Shown: positions 10,558 to 19,533, counted from the first letter of the stretch. The stretch: DNA of 58,410 bases from an uncultured Clostridia bacterium (GCA_944384415.1 CALWTF010000011.1:1-58410); one strand, 5' to 3'. Notes: generated from the sequence alone by a model not told the origin. Made by a program: numbers and translations.

Positions 10558-11886
10558 TTAGGTTTTTAATGCAATTTCATCAATTTTAGGTAAATCTAAA
10601 TTTTCGTTTTGCATCTCATTTTGTATAACTCTTTTATGAGCCCCTTTAATAATTATTCCCTGAACTGCTTTATAAGTTTGTTTTCTTATAAGTTTTCTTG
10701 AAACAAATTTATCACCTTTCCAAAATTCTAAATATGAATTAACTTGACTACCATCTTTAGAATTACTTTTAACCCAAGTTTCATCTTCAAAATAAACCTT
10801 ATCAGCATAATCCCCATTCAAATCTACTATTGTTTTGGTTTTTTTAGGTTTGATGATTTTTACCACTTCACTATAACGCTTTATAGTAAATTCGTTTTCA
10901 TCTTTTTTGCCATAGATTTCAACAAAAACATCTTTATCTGTTGACCAAGTTCTTACAAACATTGGAGTTGTTGAAGAATTCTTCCATCGCAAATCACTTG
11001 AACCATAATTCACCATTGCATCAAAACCTTCTTTAACATAACTACTTTTTAAACTGTGAGGATGAGATTCTAAAACATCAACTCCTGCAAGTAAAAGCGC
11101 ATTATACAATGTTGTACTAGTTTGACATACTCCACCACCAATACCCTCTGTATATTCTTCGTTTAAAATTATATTAGCTGGCAAGTATCCGTTTTCTATT
11201 GTTCTTCGTTTCGTAATTTTATTAAAACTGTATTCAACACCTGGTTCTAACACCATTCCATTAAAACAAGATAATGATTTTCTTACATTGTGTTTCCTGT
11301 TAGCCCCACTTGTTTCAAAGTTTGTAGAAAACTTTGATTTTAAACTTGTTAATGGCTTCAAATCTTCTAGTGTAACTTTAGGACTTAATATTTCAGGTTC
11401 CAGTTTTATAAAAACATTATTATTGTTTTCAAGTTGACTCAATATAGTTTTGTAGATATTTTCTCTTTTAATATTATATCCTATATGCTCCTTTGAAAAA
11501 ATAAAAAATGGTGCTTTATTTGGAGTAAATTTTAATTTTGCATCTACAGGATTTTTATTTATGGTTTTGCATATTTGATAAATTTTAGGCAAAATTCCTT
11601 TAAAACAGTATTCAAATGCCTCATCATATGAAAACCCCATTTTTACTAATTTTTTTATAATTTTAACACGCTCAAAACCAGCTTTCATTCTATTATTACG
11701 CTGGAATTGACCATAATGTTCAAATACTGTTGTAGAAGCTAATACATTTTCATCACTCCACTTCCATACCTTACCATTATATTCTAAAGTAATACTAACA
11801 CTATTTTCTGGCAACCAACTACCACCTAAACACAAAAACAAAAATGGCATAAAAATCAATAGTGAAAGCCTTGTTTTAATTTTCAT
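10558..11886 (-). CDS. VanW family protein, exported
   Basis: 442 residues. An N-terminal signal or anchor segment (about 5-22) is followed by a putative peptidoglycan-binding part and then the VanW domain (about 185-330), shown by GVEYSFN, the GIGGGVCQTSTTLYNA motif and ESHPHS. VanW proteins occur in some vancomycin clusters, but most, as here, are stand-alone cell-envelope proteins of unknown activity. There is no van gene nearby, so a resistance role should not be assumed. The ATG follows AAGGGGGATAA. It seems to be a single-gene unit between two intergenic gaps. Confidence 0.88.
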   Translation of the reverse strand: MKIKTRLSLLIFMPFLFLCLGGSWLPENSVSITLEYNGKVWKWSDENVLASTTVFEHYGQFQRNNRMKAGFERVKIIKKLVKMGFSYDEAFEYCFKGILPKIYQICKTINKNPVDAKLKFTPNKAPFFIFSKEHIGYNIKRENIYKTILSQLENNNNVFIKLEPEILSPKVTLEDLKPLTSLKSKFSTNFETSGANRKHNVRKSLSCFNGMVLEPGVEYSFNKITKRRTIENGYLPANIILNEEYTEGIGGGVCQTSTTLYNALLLAGVDVLESHPHSLKSSYVKEGFDAMVNYGSSDLRWKNSSTTPMFVRTWSTDKDVFVEIYGKKDENEFTIKRYSEVVKIIKPKKTKTIVDLNGDYADKVYFEDETWVKSNSKDGSQVNSYLEFWKGDKFVSRKLIRKQTYKAVQGIIIKGAHKRVIQNEMQNENLDLPKIDEIALKT

Positions 11887-11949
11887 TTATCCCCCTTTTG
11901 TTATAAACTATTTTTTACAAAAATTAAAACAATATGCTTTTTATAACAA

Positions 11950-11972
11950 AAAAAATTGCCAAAAGGCAATTT
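11950..11972 (-). terminator. Terminator of the HicB-like operon
   Basis: AAATTGCC (11953-11960) pairs with GGCAATTT (11965-11972), followed on the minus strand by a T run. It overlaps the stop codon of the 208-residue gene. Confidence 0.85.
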
Positions 11973-12597
11973 ATTTTGATTCCATTTTTTGTCGCAATAA
12001 CTTTTGTTTTAATGCTATCAATTTTTCTTGATTAGCAGGCATTAAAGATAATTGTTTTTTACCAAAATCTTCAGGAATAATTTGCTGTGTTACCAAAATT
12101 ATTATTTGCTCTTTTCTAAACTCGGCAACCTTCATTTGAAAAGATAAAGGCAACAATAAAATGATATTACTTATTACAAAGTTATTTAAACGATTAAAAT
12201 CAATTAAATTACTTACAAGCAATTTTTTACTTACCTGATTATACCAAACATCAGCAAGTCGTTCCATATCCTCGTTTGTAACAAAATCTGTTTTAAATGT
12301 TTCTAAAAACTCTAAAATGTTTTCTTTTGAAGTAAAAAAAGATTCTAATTTTTTTCGTGTTAATAAAATTGTTTGAGGAAGCTCCAAAGCCTTAATACCC
12401 TCAACTGCATGAAATGTACTAGATTTAAAAGATGAATCGGTGTTGTATAAATTTTTAGCTTCTTTATCACGCATTAATGAAACACGATTACCATACACAC
12501 CCTTACCATAAATAAATTTTTCGTAACTATATCCACAAGTTATTGCATAGGAAAGGTGTGCCATAGCCTGCTCACTGGTGAACATTTTTGTTATCAT
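11971..12597 (-). CDS. Hypothetical protein, third gene of its operon
   Basis: 208 residues, no signal peptide or clear membrane segment, so likely cytoplasmic. The N-terminal MITKMFTSEQAMAHLSYAITCGYSYEKF and a Leu/Ile-rich, Lys-ended C-terminal half suggest a mostly helical protein. I recognise no family. The ATG follows AGAGGTGCTTAA. It lies 19 bases after the HicB-like gene and is followed by a terminator, so it is the last gene of a three-gene operon with the membrane protein at 12932-13285. Confidence 0.75.
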   Translation of the reverse strand: MITKMFTSEQAMAHLSYAITCGYSYEKFIYGKGVYGNRVSLMRDKEAKNLYNTDSSFKSSTFHAVEGIKALELPQTILLTRKKLESFFTSKENILEFLETFKTDFVTNEDMERLADVWYNQVSKKLLVSNLIDFNRLNNFVISNIILLLPLSFQMKVAEFRKEQIIILVTQQIIPEDFGKKQLSLMPANQEKLIALKQKLLRQKMESK

Positions 12598-12616
12598 TTA
12601 AGCACCTCTTTATTAA

Positions 12617-12919
12617 TTAGTCAAAATTAAAATTAAATTCATCTTTTATTTTTGCACCTTCTCCTTCAATTTGTGCATCTACAAGCAAAACAATATTATT
12701 TTCATCATTTTCTACATCTTCAAATTTTGTTGCAGATTCTACCTCGCCATTATATTCTAATGCACATTTACAATAAGTTTCTAAAAAATCTTTTGCTCTT
12801 AAAAAAGCATCTTCAACAGTTTCACCTTCAGTACAAAGACTTAAATCGTGTAATATTATAGTATAACCACGATTTTCACTGTCTTTATATAAAATTGCTG
12901 GAAAAACAAATTGTTGCAT
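12617..12919 (-). CDS. HicB-like protein without HicA
   Basis: 100 residues from ATG 12919, chosen over the in-frame GTG at 12928 because AAAGGTGG is correctly spaced for the ATG. The part FPAILYKDSENRGYTIILHDLSLCTEGETVEDAFLRAKDFLETY matches the partial RNase H fold of HicB antitoxins (substrate-facing Y/F...D...T.G.T...A). Full HicB antitoxins normally pair with a small HicA toxin and often carry a DNA-binding tail; neither is present. It is therefore an orphan HicB-domain protein rather than a toxin-antitoxin pair. It sits 12 bases after the membrane protein gene. Confidence 0.75.
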   Translation of the reverse strand: MQQFVFPAILYKDSENRGYTIILHDLSLCTEGETVEDAFLRAKDFLETYCKCALEYNGEVESATKFEDVENDENNIVLLVDAQIEGEGAKIKDEFNFNFD

Positions 12920-12931
12920 AATTACCACCTT

Positions 12932-13285
12932 TTAAATCCATAAAAATAAATTAATTGCAAAAATAATTAAACACAAAAAACCAAATAAAACATTTAACGC
13001 TCTTGACATACTGTTGAACGGATGTTTAATACGGTTTTTGTGCAAAACAGACCAAGCCTTTTGCGCAAAAATAAAACCAGTAATGGCCAACGCTACCCCC
13101 ACCAAAGGACACAAACCAGTCCAAAAAGTTTGACCAACTGCGATGAATAAATAAATTATAATAGAAATTATAAATATTAAAAGTGTGCCCATACTGAACC
13201 AAAAAGAATATTTAGAAAGATAATCATAAACACGAAATTCCTTTTGAGTATCCACCTTTTCTTCCAGATAGTCAAAATAACCCAT
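12932..13285 (-). CDS. Small membrane protein of unknown function
   Basis: 117 residues with three hydrophobic segments (about 30-52, 57-76 and 96-116). A polar, Glu/Lys-rich N-terminus of about 28 residues precedes them. It resembles small DUF4190-like membrane proteins in layout, but I cannot assign a family. The ATG follows AAAGGAGTG. First gene of an operon with the HicB-like and 208-residue genes, from the promoter at 13305-13333. Confidence 0.75.
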   Translation of the reverse strand: MGYFDYLEEKVDTQKEFRVYDYLSKYSFWFSMGTLLIFIISIIIYLFIAVGQTFWTGLCPLVGVALAITGFIFAQKAWSVLHKNRIKHPFNSMSRALNVLFGFLCLIIFAINLFLWI

Positions 13286-13304
13286 ACCCTACACTCCTTT
13301 ATGT

Positions 13305-13333
13305 ATTATATAATTATTACTTAAATTTGGCAA
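13305..13333 (-). promoter_or_regulatory. Promoter of the HicB-like operon
   Basis: Minus strand TTGCCA (13328-13333), 17-base spacer, TATAAT (13305-13310). Confidence 0.8.
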
Positions 13334-13412
13334 TTAAAATTAAGTCAGTTTTTTAAAAATATGAACTTTTTTTAAAAATTTTTCATAGTATGAAATATAA
13401 CCACCAATTATA

Positions 13413-13446
13413 CATAACAATAAGTATTTAGCATACTTATGTTATG
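13413..13446. repeat. Long inverted repeat before the Cys-rich gene
   Basis: CATAACAATAAGTAT (13413-13427) pairs with ATACTTATGTTATG (13433-13446), 14 pairs with one bulged A and a 5-base loop. It lies 6 bases before the GGAGG of the next gene, so it could be an operator or a 5' hairpin on the mRNA. Confidence 0.65.
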
Positions 13447-13463
13447 AAATTTGGAGGTTTTTT

Positions 13464-13694
13464 ATGTTTTGTTGTAACAATAATAGCAACTATAAATGGG
13501 ATTATGGTTGCAATAGTAATCAATGTTCTTATCCAATCCCTTGTCAACGCAATGGTTTATGCCCTTGCAAACAAAAAAGAAGAGAACCTAAAGAATACAT
13601 TTTTTGTATTGAAGGGAAAATTTACTTGAAAGAAAAAAACAATTGCAATAATAACTGCAATTGTAATACAAACAGAATTGATTTCTTTTTTTAA
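13464..13694 (+). CDS. Cysteine- and asparagine-rich small protein
   Basis: 76 residues with 11 Cys and 15 Asn, beginning MFCCNNNSNYKWDYGC and ending in a CNNNCNCN cluster. The ATG follows TTTGGAGG with a 6-base spacer, the best ribosome binding site nearby. An overlapping frame from 13444 would give a hydrophobic 61-residue peptide but has its start inside the inverted repeat and no ribosome binding site. There is no signal peptide. The composition suggests metal binding or disulfide cross-linking, as in some small spore coat proteins; spore context (gerABC, sigH, cwlD) makes this plausible but unproven. Its stop overlaps that of rmuC, convergent. Confidence 0.6.
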   Translation: MFCCNNNSNYKWDYGCNSNQCSYPIPCQRNGLCPCKQKRREPKEYIFCIEGKIYLKEKNNCNNNCNCNTNRIDFFF

Positions 13695-15022
13695 TCTTCA
13701 TTGAGTAAATCATCATTGTCAATCGATATCAAACCAGAAATATCAGTAGAATTAGCAGGAGCCAAACTATCAACAGATTTTAATTTCTTCTCAATTGTTC
13801 TGGTTTTTTTGGCAGCATCATCTATAGTATCACTAGCTTCATTAAGTTTCTTTTGTGTTTTACCTAGTAAATCACAAAATTTACTAAATTCGTTTCTAAA
13901 CAATGCCAATAAAGACCAAACTTCGCTACTTCTTTTTTCAATTGCTAATGTTTTAAAACCAAGTTGCAAACTGTTTAATAATGCGGCTAATGTGGTTGGT
14001 CCACAAACCATTATGCGATAGTCGCGTTGTAATGTTTGCACCAACTCGGGTTTTTTCACAACTTCGGCAAATAAGCCTTCGATTGGCAAATACATAACAG
14101 CAAAATCAGTGGTATATGGAACTTTAATATATTTTCTATTAATTTCTTTTGCCTGGAATTTAATAGCATTTTCAATTTCTTTAACACTTTTTTCAACTGT
14201 CGAAATATCATTCATTTCAGATGCCTCAACCAAACGCTGATAAGCCTCAATAGGATATTTTGCATCTATCGGCAAATAAATTTCACCATCATCTTTACCC
14301 GGCATCACAACAGCAAAATCAACTCGTTCTGAACTTTTTTTGTCAATTGCGAATTGAACCTTATATTGCTCTGGTGAAAGCATTTGTTCTAACAAGTTTC
14401 CTAATTGAACCTCGCCCCAAATACCTCTAGTTTTAACATTTGAAAGTACTTTTTTAAGGTCTCCAACATCACCAGCTAAACCTTTCATTTCACCCAAACT
14501 TTTGTAAACTTCTTGAAGTCGTTCACTAACCTGTGTGAAACTTGTGTTTAATCTTTTTTCTAGTGTATCTTGCAATTTTTCATCAACAGTAACGCGCATT
14601 TGTTCCAATTTTTTTTCATTATTATCTTGCAATCTTTGTAAACTTTGAGCTAATGTGAAGTCAATTTTTTCAAGCCTATCTACATTTGTTTTTAATAAAT
14701 CATTTATTCGTTCTTCAATATTTTTTAATTGTTCGCGTTGAATTTTAAAAACCTCAGTAATTTGTTGAGTAACAGTTTCGTTATAACCTTTTATATACTC
14801 AAACAAAGAACTGTTTCCTTCACGAAAAGCCCTTATAATGTGTTCATTGTCATTTCTAATTAATGTTTGCAATCTCTCATTTTCTTGTTTAAAAGCATTC
14901 AAAAGTTCTTTAGGTCCCATATCAGAACCTTTTTTTCTATTTATCCACATTACAACTGTTAGTAAAAGCGTTACACAAGAAATAATAGTTAAAATTAACA
15001 TAAATATTTCTGTTAAAGTCAT
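13691..15022 (-). CDS. rmuC: RmuC family DNA recombination protein
   Basis: 443 residues. One N-terminal membrane segment (about 5-25) is followed by a long coiled coil (about 45-190). The conserved RmuC core, a restriction-nuclease-like fold, includes GIWGEVQLGNLLEQML, DFAVVMPG and LPIDAKYPIEAY. Members limit DNA inversion and rearrangement at short repeats in E. coli. Its ATG lies inside the last codons of cca (ATGA overlap at 15019-15022), so the two are translated in tandem. Confidence 0.93.
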   Translation of the reverse strand: MTLTEIFMLILTIISCVTLLLTVVMWINRKKGSDMGPKELLNAFKQENERLQTLIRNDNEHIIRAFREGNSSLFEYIKGYNETVTQQITEVFKIQREQLKNIEERINDLLKTNVDRLEKIDFTLAQSLQRLQDNNEKKLEQMRVTVDEKLQDTLEKRLNTSFTQVSERLQEVYKSLGEMKGLAGDVGDLKKVLSNVKTRGIWGEVQLGNLLEQMLSPEQYKVQFAIDKKSSERVDFAVVMPGKDDGEIYLPIDAKYPIEAYQRLVEASEMNDISTVEKSVKEIENAIKFQAKEINRKYIKVPYTTDFAVMYLPIEGLFAEVVKKPELVQTLQRDYRIMVCGPTTLAALLNSLQLGFKTLAIEKRSSEVWSLLALFRNEFSKFCDLLGKTQKKLNEASDTIDDAAKKTRTIEKKLKSVDSLAPANSTDISGLISIDNDDLLNED

Positions 15023-16323
15023 TTCATTAAATCCCTTTTCAAAAATTCAATTAGTTTTTTCTTTTGATTTAGTTCTGGTATCAAGCAACATTTTTTTAAT
15101 AAATTATCCAATATTTTCCCATATTGCTGTTTTTTAACATTAGGAAAAAATTTTGCAATATCGTTTCCATTAATATCCAAATCTTTTAAACTTAATGGAA
15201 CTTTGTCAATTTTCATATGATTATATTCTAACAAAATATTATCAAACTGATTTAAATTTTTTCCTAAATCAATCAACCTTAAAATTATTTTATTATTTTG
15301 TTGTATAAACAAACGAAGTTCATCTTCTGTTTTAAAACCTGCTAGCGCTTTTGTATATGCTTCTATTATTTCCGACTGAATTAAAACTTCATTTTTAGAA
15401 AGCATTACACCACCTTGCCCTAAAACCAAATTAACATTTTTAAAAGTAAAAGGTAAATTTAAAGCAAATAAAATATCATAAACAAAAGCAGTTACACGAT
15501 GAATAGGTGGCATTTTTGCTATCATTCTACACCAATCACCTTCCAACAAATTATTAATTTTTTCTATTCCAACTTCTGATGATAAAGCGGGTAAAACATA
15601 ACCCCAAGCTTTAAGCTGTGATAACAATTTTAAACCTCGAATAGGTGAATGTGGATTTTTTATGCTGTCGTATTTATAATCAGAAAACAAAATTGAAATA
15701 ATTTCCTTATTAAATCTTTCCTGAGAAATGTCATCTAATTTATTTACCATTAATTTTGCAACAGAAAAGCAATTCTCATCAATTTCAAAATCTAATTCAC
15801 AAGCCATTCTGACTAGTCTTAAAATTCTTAAACCATCTCGTGAAAAAACATATTCAGGGGTTTCAACTGTTCGCAAAATATGTGCATAAACATCTTCTAT
15901 ACCATTATAAAAATCCACTACTTGTTCGGTTTCTAAATTATAATAAATTGCATTACAAGTAAAATCCCTTCTTGAAGCATCAAGTTTTATATCAGAAACA
16001 AACTCCACCTTTTCAGGCGAATGATTACCACCAACACCATAACTTTCAAAGCGCCAAGTTGTGTGCTCATACTGTTCATCACTTATTGATGATTCAATTA
16101 AAACAGTTCCTAAATTTGAATTAACAATTTTAGCTTTGTATGGGGTGTTTTTTAACATTTCTAATATTTGCTCAGCTTTTAAAGAACTGCAAACATCAAT
16201 ATCAGTTTCACAAAACCCTAAACAAGCATTACGAATATAACCACCAACAATATAAAGTGGTGAACCATTTTGTAAAAATATTTTATTTAAATCTTTTAAA
16301 CTTTGAGAAATTTCAATTTTCAT
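15019..16323 (-). CDS. cca: CCA-adding tRNA nucleotidyltransferase
   Basis: 434 residues. It builds or repairs the 3' CCA of tRNAs. The nucleotidyltransferase head has GGYIRN (27-32) and the metal pair Asp41/Asp43 (DIDV). The RRDFTCNAI motif and the ERF-type neck (SQERFNKEI) follow. The C-terminal body is more divergent and there is no HD domain. The ATG has no ribosome binding site. A TATAAT box is only 9 bases upstream, so the mRNA may begin at or next to the start codon. It is translationally coupled to rmuC. Confidence 0.93.
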   Translation of the reverse strand: MKIEISQSLKDLNKIFLQNGSPLYIVGGYIRNACLGFCETDIDVCSSLKAEQILEMLKNTPYKAKIVNSNLGTVLIESSISDEQYEHTTWRFESYGVGGNHSPEKVEFVSDIKLDASRRDFTCNAIYYNLETEQVVDFYNGIEDVYAHILRTVETPEYVFSRDGLRILRLVRMACELDFEIDENCFSVAKLMVNKLDDISQERFNKEIISILFSDYKYDSIKNPHSPIRGLKLLSQLKAWGYVLPALSSEVGIEKINNLLEGDWCRMIAKMPPIHRVTAFVYDILFALNLPFTFKNVNLVLGQGGVMLSKNEVLIQSEIIEAYTKALAGFKTEDELRLFIQQNNKIILRLIDLGKNLNQFDNILLEYNHMKIDKVPLSLKDLDINGNDIAKFFPNVKKQQYGKILDNLLKKCCLIPELNQKKKLIEFLKRDLMK

Positions 16324-16332
16324 AATGGAATT

Positions 16333-16361
16333 ATTATAACATAATATATTGCAAATGTTTA
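16333..16361 (-). promoter_or_regulatory. Promoter very close to the cca start
   Basis: Minus strand TATAAT (16333-16338) lies 9 bases before the ATG; a partial -35 (TAAACA) sits 17 bases further up. This predicts a leader of 0-3 bases. Confidence 0.55.
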
Positions 16362-16381
16362 CTAATTTTTAGCATTTTTTG

Positions 16382-16888
16382 CTAACTCATTAAATTTTCA
16401 ACTAGTTCTAACCTACGCATTACTATATCATTTAACCAATTTTTGTTTTCATTAATGTTGTTATTTTGTAACGCATTAACAATATTTGAAATAACTATCA
16501 TTTCATTTTTAACTATATCATTTTTTATTTTCATAAAATTGTTGTTATAAATTAAATTTTTTTTAGGATTTTTAGTTAAAAATTTTGTAATTGAAAATTT
16601 ATCAATCATATCATTTAATTCATTTTTATTTATACTTTTAAGTTGTTGATAATAATTTTTCAAGTTTTTATTTATTATTCTTTTTTCCATTTGTAAAAAT
16701 AGTTCATTCAAATTTTCCATTGCAACTGCGGCTAAAAAAAGTTCATCATTTACATTAGTTTGTGATTGTGTTTTTTCTTGTTGTGTATAAACTTTTGAAA
16801 AAGTTTGATGCAAATTAGAATAATCTTTTGCCATTTGTGTAAAACTTTTTTCAGAAGCAATTTGTTCATCGTTAAATTTTGTTTCCAT
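16382..16888 (-). CDS. Hypothetical helical protein
   Basis: 168 residues from ATG 16888, which follows GTGGGGTG; the upstream in-frame GTG lies within that ribosome binding site. The sequence is rich in Asn, Lys, Gln and Glu with regular Leu/Ile spacing and no signal peptide, so it is probably an all-helical cytoplasmic protein. I recognise no family. It is divergent from a 56-residue frame at 16954 and lies upstream of cca, but cca has its own promoter. Confidence 0.65.
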   Translation of the reverse strand: METKFNDEQIASEKSFTQMAKDYSNLHQTFSKVYTQQEKTQSQTNVNDELFLAAVAMENLNELFLQMEKRIINKNLKNYYQQLKSINKNELNDMIDKFSITKFLTKNPKKNLIYNNNFMKIKNDIVKNEMIVISNIVNALQNNNINENKNWLNDIVMRRLELVENLMS

Positions 16889-16953
16889 AAAACACCCCAC
16901 AATTTTTTTATTTATATGAAAAAAAATAATTTTGTGTTAAAAGGACAAACATT

Positions 16954-17124
16954 ATGGATAAAATAAAAAAAATATTACAAATACAAGAAAAATTAGAAAA
17001 AGAAACCACCAAAGCAGAAAAAGCTTTGCTGGTTAGATTTAATAAAAATATGAGTTATGATTTAAAAAAATACATTGATTGCAAACGAAAACTTATCAAA
17101 TTTAATAAAAACCTAAACAATTAA
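16954..17124 (+). CDS. Small Lys-rich helical protein (56 residues)
   Basis: The frame starts MDKIKKILQIQEKLEKE and ends FNKNLNN. AAAAGGAC lies 9 bases upstream as a moderate ribosome binding site. It fills an otherwise empty gap, is divergent from the 168-residue gene and its stop just overlaps the end of recR. It has Leu/Ile heptad spacing, as in a short coiled coil. No family is recognised. Its reality rests on the ribosome binding site and position only. Confidence 0.45.
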   Translation: MDKIKKILQIQEKLEKETTKAEKALLVRFNKNMSYDLKKYIDCKRKLIKFNKNLNN

Positions 17125-17714
17125 ATTTCTTTTCTATCAGAAATTGCTCTAGTTAAAGTTACTTCATCAACATATTCAAGGTCAGTTCCTAATGAAACAC
17201 CTTGAGCTATCCTAGTAACTTTTACACCAAGCGGTTTTAAAAGTTTTGCTATATACATAGCTGTAGCTTCACCTTCAACTGTTGGACTAGTTGCCATTAT
17301 AACTTCACTAACTTGATACTTAGAAATTCTTTGCAAAAGCTCTTTAATTCTAATTTCATCAGGCCCTTTTCCTTCCAATGGGTTAAGAACACCATGTAAA
17401 ACATGATATACACCAGTAAAATCTCGAACTTTCTCTAAAGCAAGAATATCTTTCGGCTCAGAAACCACACAAATTATTTTATGATTACCCTTTTGACATA
17501 TTGAACATATTTCAGTATCTGTAAAATTTCCACAAATATCACAAAAATGAACTTTCTGTTTTGCATCTAAAATAGCATTAACAAAACTTTGCACATCTTG
17601 TGAATTCATATTAATAATTTTGTAAGCATACCTATTTGCAGTTTTTCTACCAACACCGGGTAACCTAGTGAACTCATTAGTAAGTTTTTCTATAGGCTCT
17701 ACAAAATTTTTCAA
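17121..17714 (-). CDS. recR: Recombination protein RecR
   Basis: 197 residues, full length. RecR works with RecO and RecF to load RecA at gaps. A helix-hairpin-helix (RLPGVGRKTANRYAY) is near the N-terminus. A four-Cys zinc finger (CDICGNFTDTEICSICQ) and a Toprim domain with VVSEPKD follow. The start is TTG, directly after the ybaB stop codon, 10 bases after GGAGG; no closer ATG fits. Last gene of the mrnC-recR operon. Confidence 0.96.
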   Translation of the reverse strand: MKNFVEPIEKLTNEFTRLPGVGRKTANRYAYKIINMNSQDVQSFVNAILDAKQKVHFCDICGNFTDTEICSICQKGNHKIICVVSEPKDILALEKVRDFTGVYHVLHGVLNPLEGKGPDEIRIKELLQRISKYQVSEVIMATSPTVEGEATAMYIAKLLKPLGVKVTRIAQGVSLGTDLEYVDEVTLTRAISDRKEI

Positions 17715-18032
17715 CTAAAACAAACCTCCAAGTTGTGGCATAGTGCTTGATATTTTTTTATCAATTTGACTATTAGCATCATTAATTGCAGCAATAATTA
17801 AATCTTCTAGCATTTCAACATCTTGTGGGTCAACTACTTCTGGATTTATTTTTAAAGCAACAACTTCACGCTTTCCATTCATTTTAACTTCAACCATTCC
17901 ACCACCACTTGTTGCATTAAAAACACTGTTTTCTAATTCTTCCTTATCTTTTTGCATTTGCTCTTGCATTTTTTGTGCTTGACGCATTAATTGTTGCATA
18001 TTTGCGCCACCAAATCCATTAAATCCTGGCAT
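17715..18032 (-). CDS. YbaB/EbfC family nucleoid-associated protein
   Basis: 105 residues. The Met/Gln-rich start (NMQQLMRQAQKMQEQM) and the VFNATSGGGMVEVKMNGKREVVALKINPEVV core are diagnostic. This dimeric DNA-binding protein is nearly always found between dnaX and recR, as here. The ATG follows AAAGGAT. Confidence 0.95.
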   Translation of the reverse strand: MPGFNGFGGANMQQLMRQAQKMQEQMQKDKEELENSVFNATSGGGMVEVKMNGKREVVALKINPEVVDPQDVEMLEDLIIAAINDANSQIDKKISSTMPQLGGLF

Positions 18033-18045
18033 ATTTTATATCCTT

Positions 18046-19533
18046 TTATTTTATATTTTCTACTTTTACCCCTAAAATTTCTTCTAGAAGTTCAATTTTA
18101 TTGGTTTTAGATAAAGTTTTTTCTTCTTCAATTAACTCTATCTTAACATTGTAAGTATAACCTAATTTATTAAAACAAGCAACCAATTCATTATAATTTG
18201 AAACATTTGTAAGCATTTCCAAATCAGTTTTTGAATTTACTTTTATAATAAACGAATTATCCAACAAATTAACATTGGTAATATCTGAACTTAAAGCTCG
18301 CAATGTTACTAAGTTATCTTTTCTCATTTGAACCAAAACTTTTCCCCAAATATGTCTTGGTGAAGGATTATTTATTTTTTCAATATCTTTATTTAAAATA
18401 ACATTTTCAACTTTAGCTACTGATTGCTCTATTGGTTTAGTCAGTTTTTTTTTACTATTGCATATCAATCCAATTGCAGTTGCTTCAATTAACAAAACAG
18501 GATTGTTTGCATATTTTAATTCGCTTTCAATACTGCTAAAAGATTGTAAACAATTATTCAAATCTTCTTCTAAAAATTTTTTGCTTAACTCAAGCATTTT
18601 ATTTTGTTCTTGATTTGGAAGTTCAACTAATGCAGTATTGTTACAAGCTTTTAACACAAGCAAATCACGAAAATATTTTGTTAAATCTGTTGATAAAGTT
18701 ATTATATTTTTACCACTATTTGATTGTTCATTTAAAATTTTTATAAAATTTGCTATATCATTATTATATATTGCACTAGCTAACCTGTATAATGTATCTC
18801 TATCACTTGAACCTAAAACATCTAGTACTTCATTATATTTTATATTATTATTACAGTAACTAGCGCACATATCAGCAATTGATAAACAATCACGAACGCT
18901 TCCCTCGCCTGCTTTTGCTATAAGGTTAATAGCTTCATCTTCTGCAACAATTCCAGATTGAGCAAAAATATCTTTTAATAAAGTTACTAACTCATCTTGC
19001 CCAACAAGTTTAAAATCAAATCTTAACACTCTTGATAAAATTGTTGCAGGTAATTTATGCGGTTCAGTGGTTGCCAAAATAAACAGGGCATGAGCTGGCG
19101 GTTCTTCCAAGGTTTTCAACAAAGCATTAAAAGCACTGTCTGTAAGCATATGAACTTCATCTATTATATAAACCTTATATTTGCCATAAACTGGTGGATA
19201 TTTTATTTTTTCACGCAAATCTCTAATTTCATCAACACGATTATTACTTGCAGCATCAATTTCGATTATATCAATATTTTGTGTTTCGTTTAAATGCTTA
19301 CAAACCTCACATTTACCACACGCAGAACCATCTACTGGAGATAAACAATTTATTGCATTCGCAAACACTTTTGCTGCTGTTGTTTTACCTGTTCCACGAC
19401 TACCACAAAACAAATATGCGTGACTAATTTGATTTGTCTTTATTTGATTTTTCAAAGTTTGAACAATATGATTTTGTCCAATTATTTTATTAAAGCTTTT
19501 TGGTCTAAACTTCCTGTACAACGCTAAATACAT
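18046..19533 (-). CDS. dnaX: DNA polymerase III subunit gamma/tau
   Basis: 495 residues. It is the ATPase core of the clamp loader. Walker A GSRGTGKT is at about residues 44-51, the zinc module CGKCEVCKH follows, Walker B is IIDEVHML, and the SRC-type sensor reads LSRVLRFDF. The region beyond about 360 is divergent and short, as in many Bacillota. The ATG follows AAGGGGG and overlaps the 3' end of sigH by 10 bases. Confidence 0.96.
   Translation of the reverse strand: MYLALYRKFRPKSFNKIIGQNHIVQTLKNQIKTNQISHAYLFCGSRGTGKTTAAKVFANAINCLSPVDGSACGKCEVCKHLNETQNIDIIEIDAASNNRVDEIRDLREKIKYPPVYGKYKVYIIDEVHMLTDSAFNALLKTLEEPPAHALFILATTEPHKLPATILSRVLRFDFKLVGQDELVTLLKDIFAQSGIVAEDEAINLIAKAGEGSVRDCLSIADMCASYCNNNIKYNEVLDVLGSSDRDTLYRLASAIYNNDIANFIKILNEQSNSGKNIITLSTDLTKYFRDLLVLKACNNTALVELPNQEQNKMLELSKKFLEEDLNNCLQSFSSIESELKYANNPVLLIEATAIGLICNSKKKLTKPIEQSVAKVENVILNKDIEKINNPSPRHIWGKVLVQMRKDNLVTLRALSSDITNVNLLDNSFIIKVNSKTDLEMLTNVSNYNELVACFNKLGYTYNVKIELIEEEKTLSKTNKIELLEEILGVKVENIK

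Noticed and set aside
10558-11886. Vancomycin resistance gene
   Set aside because: VanW domains are widespread outside van clusters, and no van ligase or regulator is here.
12617-12919. HicAB toxin-antitoxin system
   Set aside because: Only the HicB-like domain is present; neither neighbour resembles HicA.
13444-13629. 61-residue hydrophobic frame overlapping the Cys-rich gene
   Set aside because: Its start is inside the inverted repeat and lacks a ribosome binding site; the GGAGG fits the frame from 13464.
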